The notes below the pieces were generated by a model. The model saw only the letters and a list, made by a program, of their open reading frames with translations, was not told the DNA's origin and did no database searches. Source: Phallusia fumigata (Eukaryota > Chordata > Ascidiacea > Phlebobranchia > Ascidiidae). From it: a stretch of DNA of 64,000 bases. The stretch covers positions 29,140 to 93,139 of the forward strand of contig QXVZ01004525.1 in assembly GCA_008931825.1 (NCBI GenBank), in the 5' to 3' direction. Numbering within the stretch: the stretch's first letter is position 1; the number at the start of each line of letters is the position of its first letter. A program made the position numbers and the translations under genes. Shown piece after piece: positions 46,164 to 59,100 of this stretch.

Positions 46164-46977
46164 GCTCCCACCCAGTTAAACCTGATGAGTTGACACGAAA
46201 TTAAGTCACCAGCTTCATAAAATCGAATGTGGAAATGAACCAGCGGAACTGCAGAGGCTGGTAGATCGACGGTGATCTTATTGTGAGCAAAACGTATGCT
46301 TTACCGAGGATGAAAATGAAACGAGCAAACCAGTGCGTGCGGATCTAACCTCTTTCACACAAACGCGCAACGGCATGAGTAACGTGATGTTAGATGAGCA
46401 TGAAGTTTAAGGGCTGTGAAGGGTGTAGATGCAAGCGAAATAGGCTATTCAAAATTTAAGCTTGAAACACCTTTTTACGCGCTGTGTTGTCTTAAAATTT
46501 CCTTACTTTTGCATGTTAATAAAAATTTGAAGCTAGGATGTTCTGTCAGCTATAAACTGTCTGTTATCAGCTGGTGTAATTTAGAGGAGGGGGCTATGGC
46601 ATTACCAAGTCTAAGCTCGCCACTGCTGGTATTTGTTGTTTGGTAAAGCGTGTAGTCCTTGCTCTTTTAAAAGCGGCCCCTCAACTATGCGTCTGAAAAA
46701 ATGTAATAATTTTGTTGAAAACAAAACGAGAAACGGAGAAATTGTTGTAAAATAAATTTTATTTAATTTATCCAGCATAAAAACCTGTAAAACGAAAAAA
46801 AAACATTTTCGCTATAACCTGTCACAGTGAAATCATAATGAAACATGTAAGTTACTTTAACTAACACAATCACGACAGTACCGTTAAAAAAATAGTAAAA
46901 AAAGGTGCTTTGCTTACATGACGACCCCCTGAAATCCCGAACAAAGAGTTCCCCATAAAATTTAAAAAATCAACAAC

Positions 46978-47117
46978 AAAAGTGTAATGTAAAAAAATAC
47001 TGTTTACTTAGTAGTTTTTTTACAGATCGTGTTAATTAATTTTTTTTTTAAATTCAACAAAAAGTGAAATGTAAAAAAAACACTTTATTTAGTAGCGTTC
47101 CGATTTTACAAATTGTG
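46978..47117 (-). repeat. Tandem duplication spanning the CC2D2A stop codon and 3' UTR
   Basis: Two diverged copies about 83 bases apart: 46978-47034 and 47061-47117. Both read AAAGTG.AATGTAAAAAAA, then CTTAGTAG or TTTAGTAG, then TTTTACA.AT(C/T)GTG. The gene-proximal copy contains the true stop and last codons. The distal copy keeps an in-phase-looking CTG TAA. Confidence 0.55.
47084..47089 (-). promoter_or_regulatory. Putative polyadenylation signal of CC2D2A
   Basis: TTTATT on the plus strand reads AATAAA on the minus strand, 17 bases past the TAA stop of CC2D2A. This would leave a very short 3' UTR. The duplicated copy further downstream reads AGTAAA, a weaker variant. Confidence 0.4.
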
Positions 47118-50100
47118 TCTTCGCCTGTTAACTATAGCAGCTACGTAAACCCACACAGCTAATACTGAAGCCGGGTAGGGGTGTATGTATACAGCAAGCG
47201 AAAACTCGACGTTGGGATCGACGATCTTGTGAACTTCAGTGCTGCGTACAGCGGACACAACTTGCTCAACAGAGGTGTATGGCATGTCCATTGGGAACCC
47301 GGTGAAACGAACGTCACCCAACTGATTAAGAAGTTCGGATTCTTGATTGCCGTCACCTGGGGTCGCAACATGTATTTAAGAAGGATTTTGGAACTCAAGG
47401 AATAAAATCAGGAATTTTTTGCATGCTAGCGTAGTAAAACATGCATTTAGGAAGGATTTCAGAAATTAAGCGACACAAAAATAACGTTTTACGCAAATAA
47501 AACGGGTTTGGCTTAAAATGTTATCAGCACAAGGGTCACAAACGAAAGAAACGTACTTTTTGCGAACGGGATACTAGCAAAGTTGTGAAGTTTATGTAAC
47601 GAAGGGTCGAATAATAACAAGAATTTCTTGGCTTATTACGGCAATGTCAATAAAGTGAAATCACGTAGTACCGCACTTATTGAAAATAAAAGTAATATAC
47701 CTCAATTTGTTTACACCACATAACTTACACTCGCATTCGTTGAGATTAAAATATTTTTAGACATCTCGTGGGCCAATAAAAGCTCCACGGCGTATGTTTT
47801 GCAGACCTGGTCAGATTATCACTTAGCAATTTCAGAATTCGGATTTCGATTGGTTTGTTTAGCGTTTCCCAACCAGTCGTACGCGCGAAACTCTCGCACA
47901 ATAAGTTGAATCGTTGCATTTATATCATTCGATTTAGAAAATAATTTCTTTATCTGGAACTAGTGGTACGCAGCGACAAAATGGTTTGGCTGAGTGCAAC
48001 GACCCAAAGCGGTTTTTTTTTCCCATTTGAATTTGAACCTAGAGCTTGTATCTAGCGAATACATTGTATTTTTACACCGATACTCACCAGCTGTGCGTTT
48101 AGCAGCCGTCGCTTCAAGGACTCTCAAAATCTGACCAAGAACAGCGTTCGATGACCGGTTCCAGCGCGTCACGTGACGTGGTCGCCATGACGCAATCCGC
48201 TCCTGTGACGTCAAAGAGATGTTATTACGTGTAATGGTACAACAGAGACATGATTTTTTTTACCTTGAGTGTTCGCTCTATCTGGTCCGTCAGGCCAGAA
48301 ATAAAGATTCGATCGGCGGGGGAAAAGTGCAGCATATCCGGCTGAACTGTCTGCAGGGTGCCGGGGTTGGGGAACTTGGAACTGAAGAAGGGTTTCCAAT
48401 CCGTAGTGTTGAGTAGCTGAGAAGTGGGAAGAAGCAGAAACGATTACAAAAAGTTAAAATCAATGTGAAGGGTGTAAACATGTTAAATCACGAGCGGTTC
48501 TTATAAGAACATGCATCGATATTCCATTTAGTTTTAGAGGATTTTTTAGGGTAGAAAACTGATGATAGGCGCCTTATATTCTGCAACAAGTGACCAAAAT
48601 GGAATATAGCTCAGTACTTTAAATAAACACATTTTCAGACAAGTACACTGTTGCAAACCCACTACAGACACTTTTTCATTTATTATTGTTTCAACTTTTC
48701 CAAATTGACCACCAAGTTCTTACATTAAAGCGTGTTCGGGCCGGTTTCTCCAGAGCTTGAAGATTGAACCAGATGTTTTGATCATTAACAAGCGCTCCAA
48801 TGCTCTGCAGAGGTGAGAAATTATCTTTGTGGTCGTAATATCTTCCTGTGCTTGCGTTCCAAAATGTCCGCTTCTATTATTAACAAAAAATACAGTTTTC
48901 TGACATACTTTTTAAATCAAAATTCCAGCCGGATAACTGTGGTTGCATTTTAACTATCGCTGTTTTACAGGATTTACCAAAAAGTAAAGCTTGACTTAAT
49001 TTAAAACACAAACGCTATCTAGTAAATACAATGCAAAGGAAATGTTTCAACAGTCGCTGCTGTCACCATTACTGAAAAGCAAGGAAAAAAGGAAAACATG
49101 ACGCAATTAGTGACGTCATAAATTAATGAAACGAAAGATAGCAAAGCTGGTTTAGGCGTAAACCAACAACGACGACAAAGGCGATTGTTGAAACGTTCGC
49201 ATTGCAATGTATTCCCTTTGTACAAGCTCTCTGGCAGTTCTGTTTTTGATGAAGGTTCAGTTTTGCTCACTAGCAAAACCTGAAAAACAGCGATAGATAA
49301 TTACACAATATTTCTAGCAGTTATGTTTCTAATTGGGCAACTCTTCAAGTCTGAATCTTGTGTTCCTGGTCTGAAAACTGCTCAAGGAAAAACGGGATCG
49401 CCTTGGAGTTACAGTCAAAGAATCGCCGGGTAATGTGGCTTACTATAACTGAGAACAACTGGGTCTTACCCTTGTCGCTTCGTTGACGGTCAGCACATAA
49501 GCTGTGCTTCCCTCGGGCACCGCGTTGCCAAGCAACAGATACGCTTTCTTCCCAAGAGCGAGGAAGAAGTTGAGGAGGAGGACGGCGTGCTCCTCCTCAT
49601 CTCCCGATAACATGTGGACGAACTGCAATGACAAGATCCGATATTTAGAACAAACAGTAAGGGGTATGGTTGGGTATTGGCCGATACCGCAAGTATTTTG
49701 TTTAAGCATACTCAGGGTTTTTATGACGTCATACTTTTCGTATGTGGTTTTTTCTTCGTTACAGCAATGTACAATTTAGTGATGTAAAAAGCACATATTC
49801 AATCACTACTTTAAATAATTTTATTTATTCGGAAACAAAATTTAAACGTATCCCCTCATATTTCTCGGATATTCATATTTTGATAAAAAGGCATCCCCAT
49901 TAATGTTCAATTATTTACAAGTTTAATCACAGAAAATTACATATATATTGTCTAACAGTAAAAATATAGGCAAAAATATAAATGTGAATGTACTAGCTTA
50001 ACAAATGTAACCTGCCGGCCCCACCCGAAAAAAAATAAATAAAAAAATGACAACCGGTATATTATCGCCACTTACCTGATCACAGGTACTCCACAGGTCG

Positions 50101-53100
50101 CATATACCGGCGTATGTGACGTTATCGGATACAAAGGGAATGAGTGAAACGTAGCGAGCCACTCTTTCAGCTGTGGCAAGTGATTGTGGATCAGAACCTT
50201 CTGTAAGTTCGGGGGGTGGTTGTATTGGATGAACGTACCTAAGAGAAAAACGTGCAATATTTGATAGGGATGGACCAAAAGTGTAAGTGTCCTGTTTGGC
50301 GTGAACAAATGAATATCATGCTACACACACAAGTTTTGACAGTGGACCAATCCAAAGGAATGCATTGTTAATGACAAAAGCGTTTGTCGAAACGTTGGAA
50401 ATGTTTTGCTTTTTTCAGGCAGTGGCTTGTATCTTTCTATCGAGGCTATTAAAACCCGGGTATGGGGAATCTGAGACACCCATTTCATTTCTACAACAAA
50501 ACTGTTTTTTTTACATTTGGAAAAGTAGGCTCGTTTCATGAACCTTTCATTTCGTGGATCAAAGCATTTCATGACTGTCCGGTGGTAATGCTTCAATACC
50601 ACAACTTCAAGTTGAGTGTCTATCATCAAAAACAGCGATGTTCGGCCCCAAAAATTCGAATACTGGCTGGCCTCGGCTGCTTACCTTGTAATTAGAACCG
50701 CTTCCCCTTTCAAATCCACAACTGTAGCTTTCACATTCCGATTAGGAAACTTCCTTGTACATTCCTCCATGAACAATGCGCACATCTTCAAAGTTGCTTC
50801 ACTCTCCTGACTCTCAAACTTGGGGCGCGGGGCTTCAGCTGGCTTCAGAATGGGGTCAAGGGTAATGAATAGCGTGAGAAAGGTCCCGGAACTTTGCTGG
50901 GTGAACTGCTGGTCAGTTTGGTAATCTGGTCCCTGCAAAGACAATGTTGGTGTTAGTCAAATAGGGTCACATTTTACCCATAGACTTAGAGACACTTTTA
51001 CAGCTCAACAGTAGGGGTTCCCAAATAGGGGTACAATAGGTGTAAGAGTTATAAATTTATATTGTATAAATTGTACTTTGTATTATTCGCAAACACATTT
51101 CGCTACAAATATTGATACCAAATACATTTCTATAGGGGTTGTCATGGGTTGCTAAGCTATAGCAAGTAGGTTACACAGCAGAGCTTGGAAGCTAAAAAAA
51201 TCAAATATTTTGGGTAAACGGGACTTTAAAAAAGAATGAAAAATGCCGAAGGGTAGCGACTTGGCTAAAGTTAACTATCAAAAAACACTCTGAAGTTTAA
51301 ATTTTAAAGAAGGTCACAAGGAACATTAGGAAGCACCTACAAAGCTATGCAACATTTTCCATGGCACATAAATGCGTAAGAACCCAACAATTCCATAAAA
51401 AACATAAATAAGGATAACAAATGCTCTTTGGTTGAAATCAACATTGCAATTCCTCAAGTCAACACAAATATACATTTCGGAAAAAAATAAATTTGTCCGT
51501 AATGCCGGCATCAGTTTTTTTGCCTTATTCAAATAGAATAACATGTTGTATATATTTTTTTAATTTCTTGTGTAATGCGAATTATCGCAATCAAAGTATC
51601 ACATACAACTCGTGTTGTGCCAAATCAACAAAAGCATTCTTTACCACGCCTTTACCTGCTGGATATCCTTGCTGTAGCCGAGTAAAACCGGCGGAACTTT
51701 GAGTTTGAAAGTTCCCTCCACTTTTCCCTGATGGTAAACCGTGGAGAAAGGCAACTTCCACGTCCCTAACCAGTGATCCTGGATTCTGTGTACGACCAGT
51801 GTTGGATCGTCGTCTCCATGTTGACCGCTTGCCTCTTCTACGGTTCTAAATATTACGAGTTGTCATGTAGGGGCTAAAGCAAAGCAGTTTTAATTGTCTA
51901 CGACACGCATAGATAGTATTAGGAACGTGCAAAATAGATTAATTAGGTATTCTAGGCTATTTAAAGTATTCTAGACTGGTATAAAATAATTATTTTTAAA
52001 GTATTTCGATCTGGTTTATCTGACTCCCGGAATATTGTCACGGCGTATAGGACGTTGTTTTATCTTTACCTAATCCGCGATTTTACTATAAAACAAGCCT
52101 TTTTCAGCTAATAAACACAATAACTACAAACAAAATCAACGCTTCATTTTCGTCAAATTTTCCGATAAATACGCACTTTAACATTTAAACTTCCAAGAAC
52201 CAAGTTCGATTATGTTTATCTTTCGTAACAAGGCCAAGGACGTTTCAGGATTGCGCACTAATTTCTACTGTACAGTGTTGAACAATGCTGTAACACCTCG
52301 ATGCAGGACCAACACATTTGTTTCATTGAATTGTAAATATGACCATCTTCCATAGTTTATTCCCTTCTTACTTTTCATCCACAACCTCTAAAACGCTTCG
52401 GGCATCTACAACCTCTAAAACGCTTCGGGCGTGCGCATTCCCTATTTGATGCCCTTAACAAGCAGTTGGGTTATAACGGATGCTTTCTGTATTCTTAAAA
52501 ATGGCCACCATCTTTCCACTAAAAAAAGGAAGCTAGCGGGTTTACCACTGACGCTATGGGATCAAACAAAACAGACAACTCTACGATCGTATCTACCAGG
52601 TGTGCAAGTTTCATCGAATAAGAAAATTTCATGGCAAACGGGCATTGACAAGGTACAGGGTAGAAAAAATAGAAACAGAGTAAAAACAGTAAATACAATG
52701 GTTGATACAAATTCGCTTTTTAATAAGTTTAGGTACCTGTCAAATAGATGCACAAAAATGATGTCATCCACTGTTTGCAGACTCCCGGTGCTGTAGTCGT
52801 TGTTAGGGGCGGCAAACGGGATTTTAAGTTCCTCGTTCCAGCTTGGGTTTCGACCCTCAGACACACTGGTCGTGGTAACTTGGTCTTGGAAGGAGATTGC
52901 AACGAAGGGATTGACTTGGTAAGTTTTAGCGGTTGGCGCTGAGCCAAGATGGATCATCGATTCCATACCTGGTTAAAAAATAAAAAAAAATTAATGAGCG
53001 CTAGGTACGGGTGGAACCGGTACCTGAGTGCTCGGTACCCGGCAGTGCTGGATTTTGATGCAAGCTTAATTGAAAATTTCATGTTTTGGGGGCTTGTGGG

Positions 53101-56100
53101 TGAACCGATGGGTGAACTTGGGTAAAAAGTTGTCAGTGCACAACTTTAGATACCCATCTGTCATGTGTGAAAATTTGAAGACATTTAAACAACTCTTTTT
53201 TGACCATAAAGTGGGAACAAACTCGCGTCAGACAGTAAAAAAGAGTAAAAACAATATGTGTCCCCTTCACGAAAGTCTCACAAGTTGAAGGGGCCAAAAA
53301 ATACTAGATTAAAATTTCTTTTACTCAATATGTTGTCAGATTTGTTTTAAAATTATTGTTTTTATTATTACATTTATGTTATTAAAAATGGAAAGGTATG
53401 ACGACGCGAAAATTGTCCTGTCTGCTTCATTAACGATTTTAAAATAAACAACGATGAATGTAGTCTTTTGTTACGTCATACACCAAAGACATCATAATAC
53501 CCAAGACGAGCTTAGCAGCAAATGTTAACATAAGAAGCTCGGCCAAATATAACACTAAGTTTTTAGACAGAAACTTTCAGCGATTCTAAATGAGCTTAAT
53601 CGCAAGACCTATTATGAAACATTTGTTTAGAGAAATAGGGCTTTTGTGGCTGTCACAACTTCTTAGTCAAGACACGTTTCTTACCAAGAGCTACTTGCAA
53701 TAATTTGCGTTCTTATTCTCCACGCCCTGGACAAGGATCTTTGAAACTAACATAAAAGGTTGTACAGAAGCATGAAGTAATAGCTATTTGCGTGCGATTC
53801 GAACACACACAAAGCGCCTACCTCCAAATCTGCGGCCAGTATTAGTTGGTTCCTGCGCTGTAGCATGAGTTGCCACACGAACGGGGAGATTGTAACCACG
53901 TACGATGTTAACGAGTATGTTGACTGAGCCCTGGGTGAGGCTCTGAGCCGTCGCTTTCTTGCGATCCTTTTTGACTGGCTTCAGGGGACGCCGAGGCTCA
54001 AAAGCTTTCGCTATACTAGCTCCTAATGTACTGATGTCAGGCACTTGCTGTTCATGCACCATGTCCTGAAAAAGGAATATTTGAAAAGTTGTAGAATTTG
54101 GGACGCTACACGCCGACTTGTTTATGATTGTTATCAAAAATATGCTGGCTCAAATAGATCTTGTGTAAGCCTTAGTTATTGACGAAAGTTTATTGATAAA
54201 GCATGTCGCCTGTAAAACCTATTTGGGCCAACATGTTTGTGATACGAGCTAAACGACAAATTCGGATTAAAATATTTCAAGTATTTTAGGTCTCCAAAAC
54301 CATTGAAATCTGTACTGTTTAATCGTAAACACACGATCTGGTCAAGTTTTCTCTACTAATTGCTTTCTAGGTTAAAGTTGCCCTGTAAATTAATGTAAGT
54401 GTTAAAATGTGAATAACTCAATTAGTTGCTGCTACTTTGGCAAGGTTTTAAAAAAAAACAAACAACATAATCATGGCCCAAAACTCCCTGCGATTTTTAC
54501 CTGCAACGTATAATGGTGTCTTGCTGTGTAGAAGCGATGCAAGACGGCGTCCTTAACAAGCTGTCGGTACCTCAGTACTTCCAATCGGTGAGCGCTCATC
54601 GTCGCTGTAGAAATCAAAATTGTCAAGTATTTTCTAGCACATTTTATGCCCACCTACGTATATGTTATTTTAGACACGCATTTCTTTATAACAGCGGCCG
54701 GTAACCTGAGGTTTTTCCATCACTCTACCTGGTTTCCGTGCCCCCCAAAAAACAGTAATGTCACTGACACATTTTTTCGTTGCAGTGATTACGGTTGAAA
54801 CCTACCGCAATATCGATTTCCTAAAAGTTAGGCAATATTGCCATAGAGCAGTGGTTCTCAAGCGGGATGGATATGTCCACTCGGAGGGAATTATGGATTT
54901 GCGAGGGGGAGTTGTGTTCGAATATAATTTAACGAAAAGTTTATCAATTGTAAGAGCTTAGTTTATCTTTTTAACATAGCGATATAAATATACTGCCATA
55001 AAAACGTATTTTCCGGGAGGGTCTTTGGAAATTTTAATATTGGCTTTTAGCTTTAAGGGGTGCATGAAATGAATAAAGTTGAAAAGCACCGACGAAAAAA
55101 GCTCTTTCAACGCCAAATGGTGCCAACCAGAGCTATAAATACGAAGCCCAAACATGCCCCAAGTTAAATGGGCGAAAATGGTACAAAAGAACCCAGGTAT
55201 TCGGCTTACACTGCTTAGGAGAGTCTCAGTTGCTACAGATTAAGTTTTAACTGGGTTTTTTAAATATTCGTAGGACAAACTGAACGCATAACCTTACCTG
55301 CTTCAGGACGTTGCTCTGTGGGAAGCTGTAGGGATTGTTTTTCTTTGAGGCGCCTCTCGTACACCGTAAAAGCTGAATCCATGATCTCGTGCTCCTGCGA
55401 CGGAACCAGCGTCATGTTACGAAACTCAGCTACTTCCTTGTCGCGGAGCTCGAGAAGTCGAAGTCGGTTCATGCGCTCGAATTCCTCGTCCGTGAGAAAG
55501 TTGAACTCTTCCTGTAATGTGCGACATATGATACTTGCGTGATCTGCACTGTGAAAACGCCAGTGTGACAAACGTTAGGGTCGTACATTTGAAACACTAG
55601 GCTCCGAGTGTGTAGCCGCTTGACGCAATATTTTGTTCAAACAATTTAATTCACACGTACCGTATAACTTTATGTCACTAATGTTATGTAGGAATGTTTT
55701 ACTTATTTACTGGGATCCGCCTCAAAGCATTTACGCAGACCAACGATAACGGCACTGCACTCATGTAGCCTTTAAACCAGTACGCCAGGCCTGCAAGAAG
55801 CGTTGTGCTGAATCAGAGCCGGCCTTCCAGCATCAAGGCGGAGGTAACAAAACTAGTTAGTTGCGGGATTCGAACCCACGGCAGCTGCGTTTCAGTTTCT
55901 GACTTGGACCTACGCCTTTGCAGGCCTGACATGAAGTGATAAACATAACTATTTCTACGTATTAGAACAAACTTTTTCCTAAACGTTTTTTGATGCGACG
56001 CCTTTAATAAATATGCTTGTTATCCAATTAGTATTTATTGATACAAAAGCAGGTGCACTGGAAAAGGGAATTATTGTGCGACGCCCTTGGATAATTGAAA

Positions 56101-59100
56101 CGACGCAGAGTTTAGAGCGACGGACTTAAGACTTACACCCTTGCAGGCCCGAAATGTAGTGATTAACATATTTATTGAAAGGTTTTAGAAGTTAGGGACA
56201 AAAGTCACGCACTTGAAGAGTAGCTCAATTAAAAATATAACATTGCCTTTACCTGCAACTGTTCCAGTCTGAAATAATCAGGAGCGTAGAGGAAACCTTG
56301 ACCTTCCTGGTCTCCGCTCATAAACGGGATAAAAGCCGCGTTTTCCGGGTCGTTCGGGTCCAATCGTGAATCTTGGACCCATTTGGACAACGATTCCGGA
56401 TCCTGGATTCGGTCGGCGCCGATTGCACTAACCGGATCCACACTTTTCATCGGGTTGACTACAGACAGCGGGTCTGGCGCCGCTTGGGCCAGGCCCTTTG
56501 GAGCCAGGACCCTCCCGTTTTCGTCCAGGCCCCAAGATACGCTGCTTATCAGCTGACCGCGTGTGTTGCATGACGTAGGTGATGTGTCGTTTTGGTGAAG
56601 TTTGAATGGAGTGTTGCTGCCGACAGCCTCGTGGTCGAAGACTTCCACTCTCTCGCTGGTAAAGTTGCAAGCGCTCAGCTGGACGTTTCCGGAATGAACG
56701 TTGGTGTCGGGCACAGTTAGATAAACCTCACTGAGAAGGGTCTTCATCACCAAGCCAGCCTCCAGAAATTGAACCTGAATTAATGAAAACACAAAATGAT
56801 TTTAAACAGTAGCGTGTTTTACCATAAGTTATATGCATGGGCATCTTGAATCTGCCCTGGAGCTTGCAAGTGGCGCACACCATAGTAAAGTCGATCTGGC
56901 GATTCCTAACTAAGCTGGCGACAGCGTCTGTGATTTGATTTTCTGGTAGAGAGCGCGAGGCCCGAAAGGCTTACAGTCGTGGGTTCGAATTTCACTACAG
57001 ACTATATATTTTTTCAGCCTATACATTGCTAAGACATTCGCATGTTGAAATTAAGGCTCAGCTTGCTTTATAATGTGGGGGTAAACTATGGTAACATCCT
57101 AAATAGAGAGCTACTCGCGTTTTCTAAAGTTTACGATAAAGTATATATGAGTGCAACAATATAAAAACCTAATTTGTTAATAAAAGTCATACTGGGTGAT
57201 GACAATGATGACAATACCAACATACATGAATTTAGAACTCAACGGAAAACCTTAAATTGGGCAGTGTAAGTAAGGAATGGCAGGGTAACACGACCGCACA
57301 CAAACTAGTAAAAAATTACAAAAACAATAGTTTTTACCTTTAGGCTTTCAGGCCACTGCGTGATGCGAATCCGGAAGATGGAACCGAAATGAAGTTTGAA
57401 ATCTGAAGTGAGGTTCTTTGGCTCGGTCTGGAAGACTTCCTTGCCGTTGAGGAGGAGTTTAAGGACGATGGAAGTCTTCTGCATCGCTCTTCTCCTCAGG
57501 GATTCGGAGGCAGGGACGGTGGCGATCGTGGAGACGGACGCGGTGTGAGCGAGCTCAAGGGACAATTTGGGTTCGCCTAAAAATCGCGTCAAGTTTTGCC
57601 TTAGGTTGAAGGGCCAAGGACAAATCTGTACGTGTTGTGCTCGCCGAGATATGGGAATAGTGACGTCACACATACATGAGGTAATAATAGATTAAGCGCT
57701 ATGTTTTCTGCTCAAAGCTAGCGTTTTTCGCTTTTGACGTTTTAGAGGGGGTAAGGATAAATACCGAAATTACTTTTACTTGGAGGAAGTATTCAACGAT
57801 TTTCGGGAAAACTTAACCAAAAAGCCGTTACACTTTGATAATAACTGTGCGTTCTTCGACAGATTTACTTTTAACGTTGGGTTAAGGAAAGGGCATCAAA
57901 AATAAGCCAATCCCCATAAGCCAATGAACGGAACATTTATGCTTGAAAGTTGACCAAAATGTTTGCGAAACACTGCTAGATAAAAGGTTTGCGAAACAAT
58001 TGTAAGAAAGGTTTGTGAAACACTAATCTATGGTTGGCGAAACACGTAAATAAAGATTGCAAAATACTTTCAGAAAAGCCCCACCTGGATTTCGCCTGTG
58101 TTCCAACAATGTGTTTTTGATTTCAACTCTCACTCGTTCAACGTCAAAAGCTTCCGGTTTTTCAGGTTTCTGCGGTTTGTCCACGTTTTCTGCGATTGTA
58201 ATCTCCTCGTCCGTCTGTAAAACGACCAGTAACATACCACTAAGGAATTGAGGCGCATCCACCAAGATCATGACCTTATTTTTGCAGTTCGGCAGTTTAA
58301 ACTGTTGGGTAATTGTTGATTGAATCGACTACAGTGGACATAAGTTGCAAGACTCTAAGACAGAATTGTAAAATGTTTCATTCGAATCACGTATGTGGAC
58401 CTACGATACGAAATTTCGATTGTTTGTTAGAGAAATGGCAGATAAAGCAAAAAAAGTGATCAAAAATCATTTCGTTTACAGTCCACCGCAAAAAACTTTC
58501 TCTTTTTTCTTTGAAACGGTTAACAGTCAATCCCTGCCGTAAGTGTCAAAATGCTGATGGAGGAGGAATAACAATCACTTACAGTTCTGTAAGAATATAT
58601 AAATTGGGATTCAAAGATATTAAAATTTTACTTTTGGGGGCCTGTGGGTTAACGGATAGGTGAACTGGGGTCATAGGTTAGTGCACATGTCCAGAATCCC
58701 CATTTAGAATAGTGCACAAGGCTTGTATATAGAAGAATCACAACACCGACAATATCGAACTTATCATAAATATTGCAGCGTTAGCAAATTATACCTCAGT
58801 GGTTGTTGTGTCGAGAAGATTTTCCTTTGAGCCTCGCTGTATCTTCTTGCGCTGCTGCTTGATCTTTGCTCTGTTTTTCTTCCAGTCCTGAAAAAGAGAA
58901 TGTTAATAATGATAACTTGACAGCTAGAAGGACTTTCAGAACAATGCATAGCAGTGTTGCAGTGACTGCAATAACAGAATTTCCCATGTCATCAACGAAA
59001 CTGCAAACGGAAAAAACTGCTGAGTAACATTGCTAGCAAAGTGCTGAGTAAGATTACGTAAGCAACTTTGTACTATATGTCAACGTTCAGATTTGGGTGT

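Larger units (their letters stand above)
45028..47105. other. Spacer between kinase gene and the end of CC2D2A
   Basis: About 2.1 kb of AT-rich DNA. It should hold the kinase promoter and the CC2D2A 3' UTR. It contains a tRNA-derived SINE-like sequence (46092-46163 plus a tail) and a tandem duplication at the CC2D2A end (46978-47117). No gene was recognised. Confidence 0.5.

Noticed and set aside
54846-54875. hAT-like CAGTGGTTCTCAAGCGGG end
   Set aside because: No matching second end or target duplication could be found nearby, so I did not call an element.
56373-56670. Open frames on both strands over the large CC2D2A exon 56774-56253
   Set aside because: Overlaps of a conserved CC2D2A exon in other frames. 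No homology.
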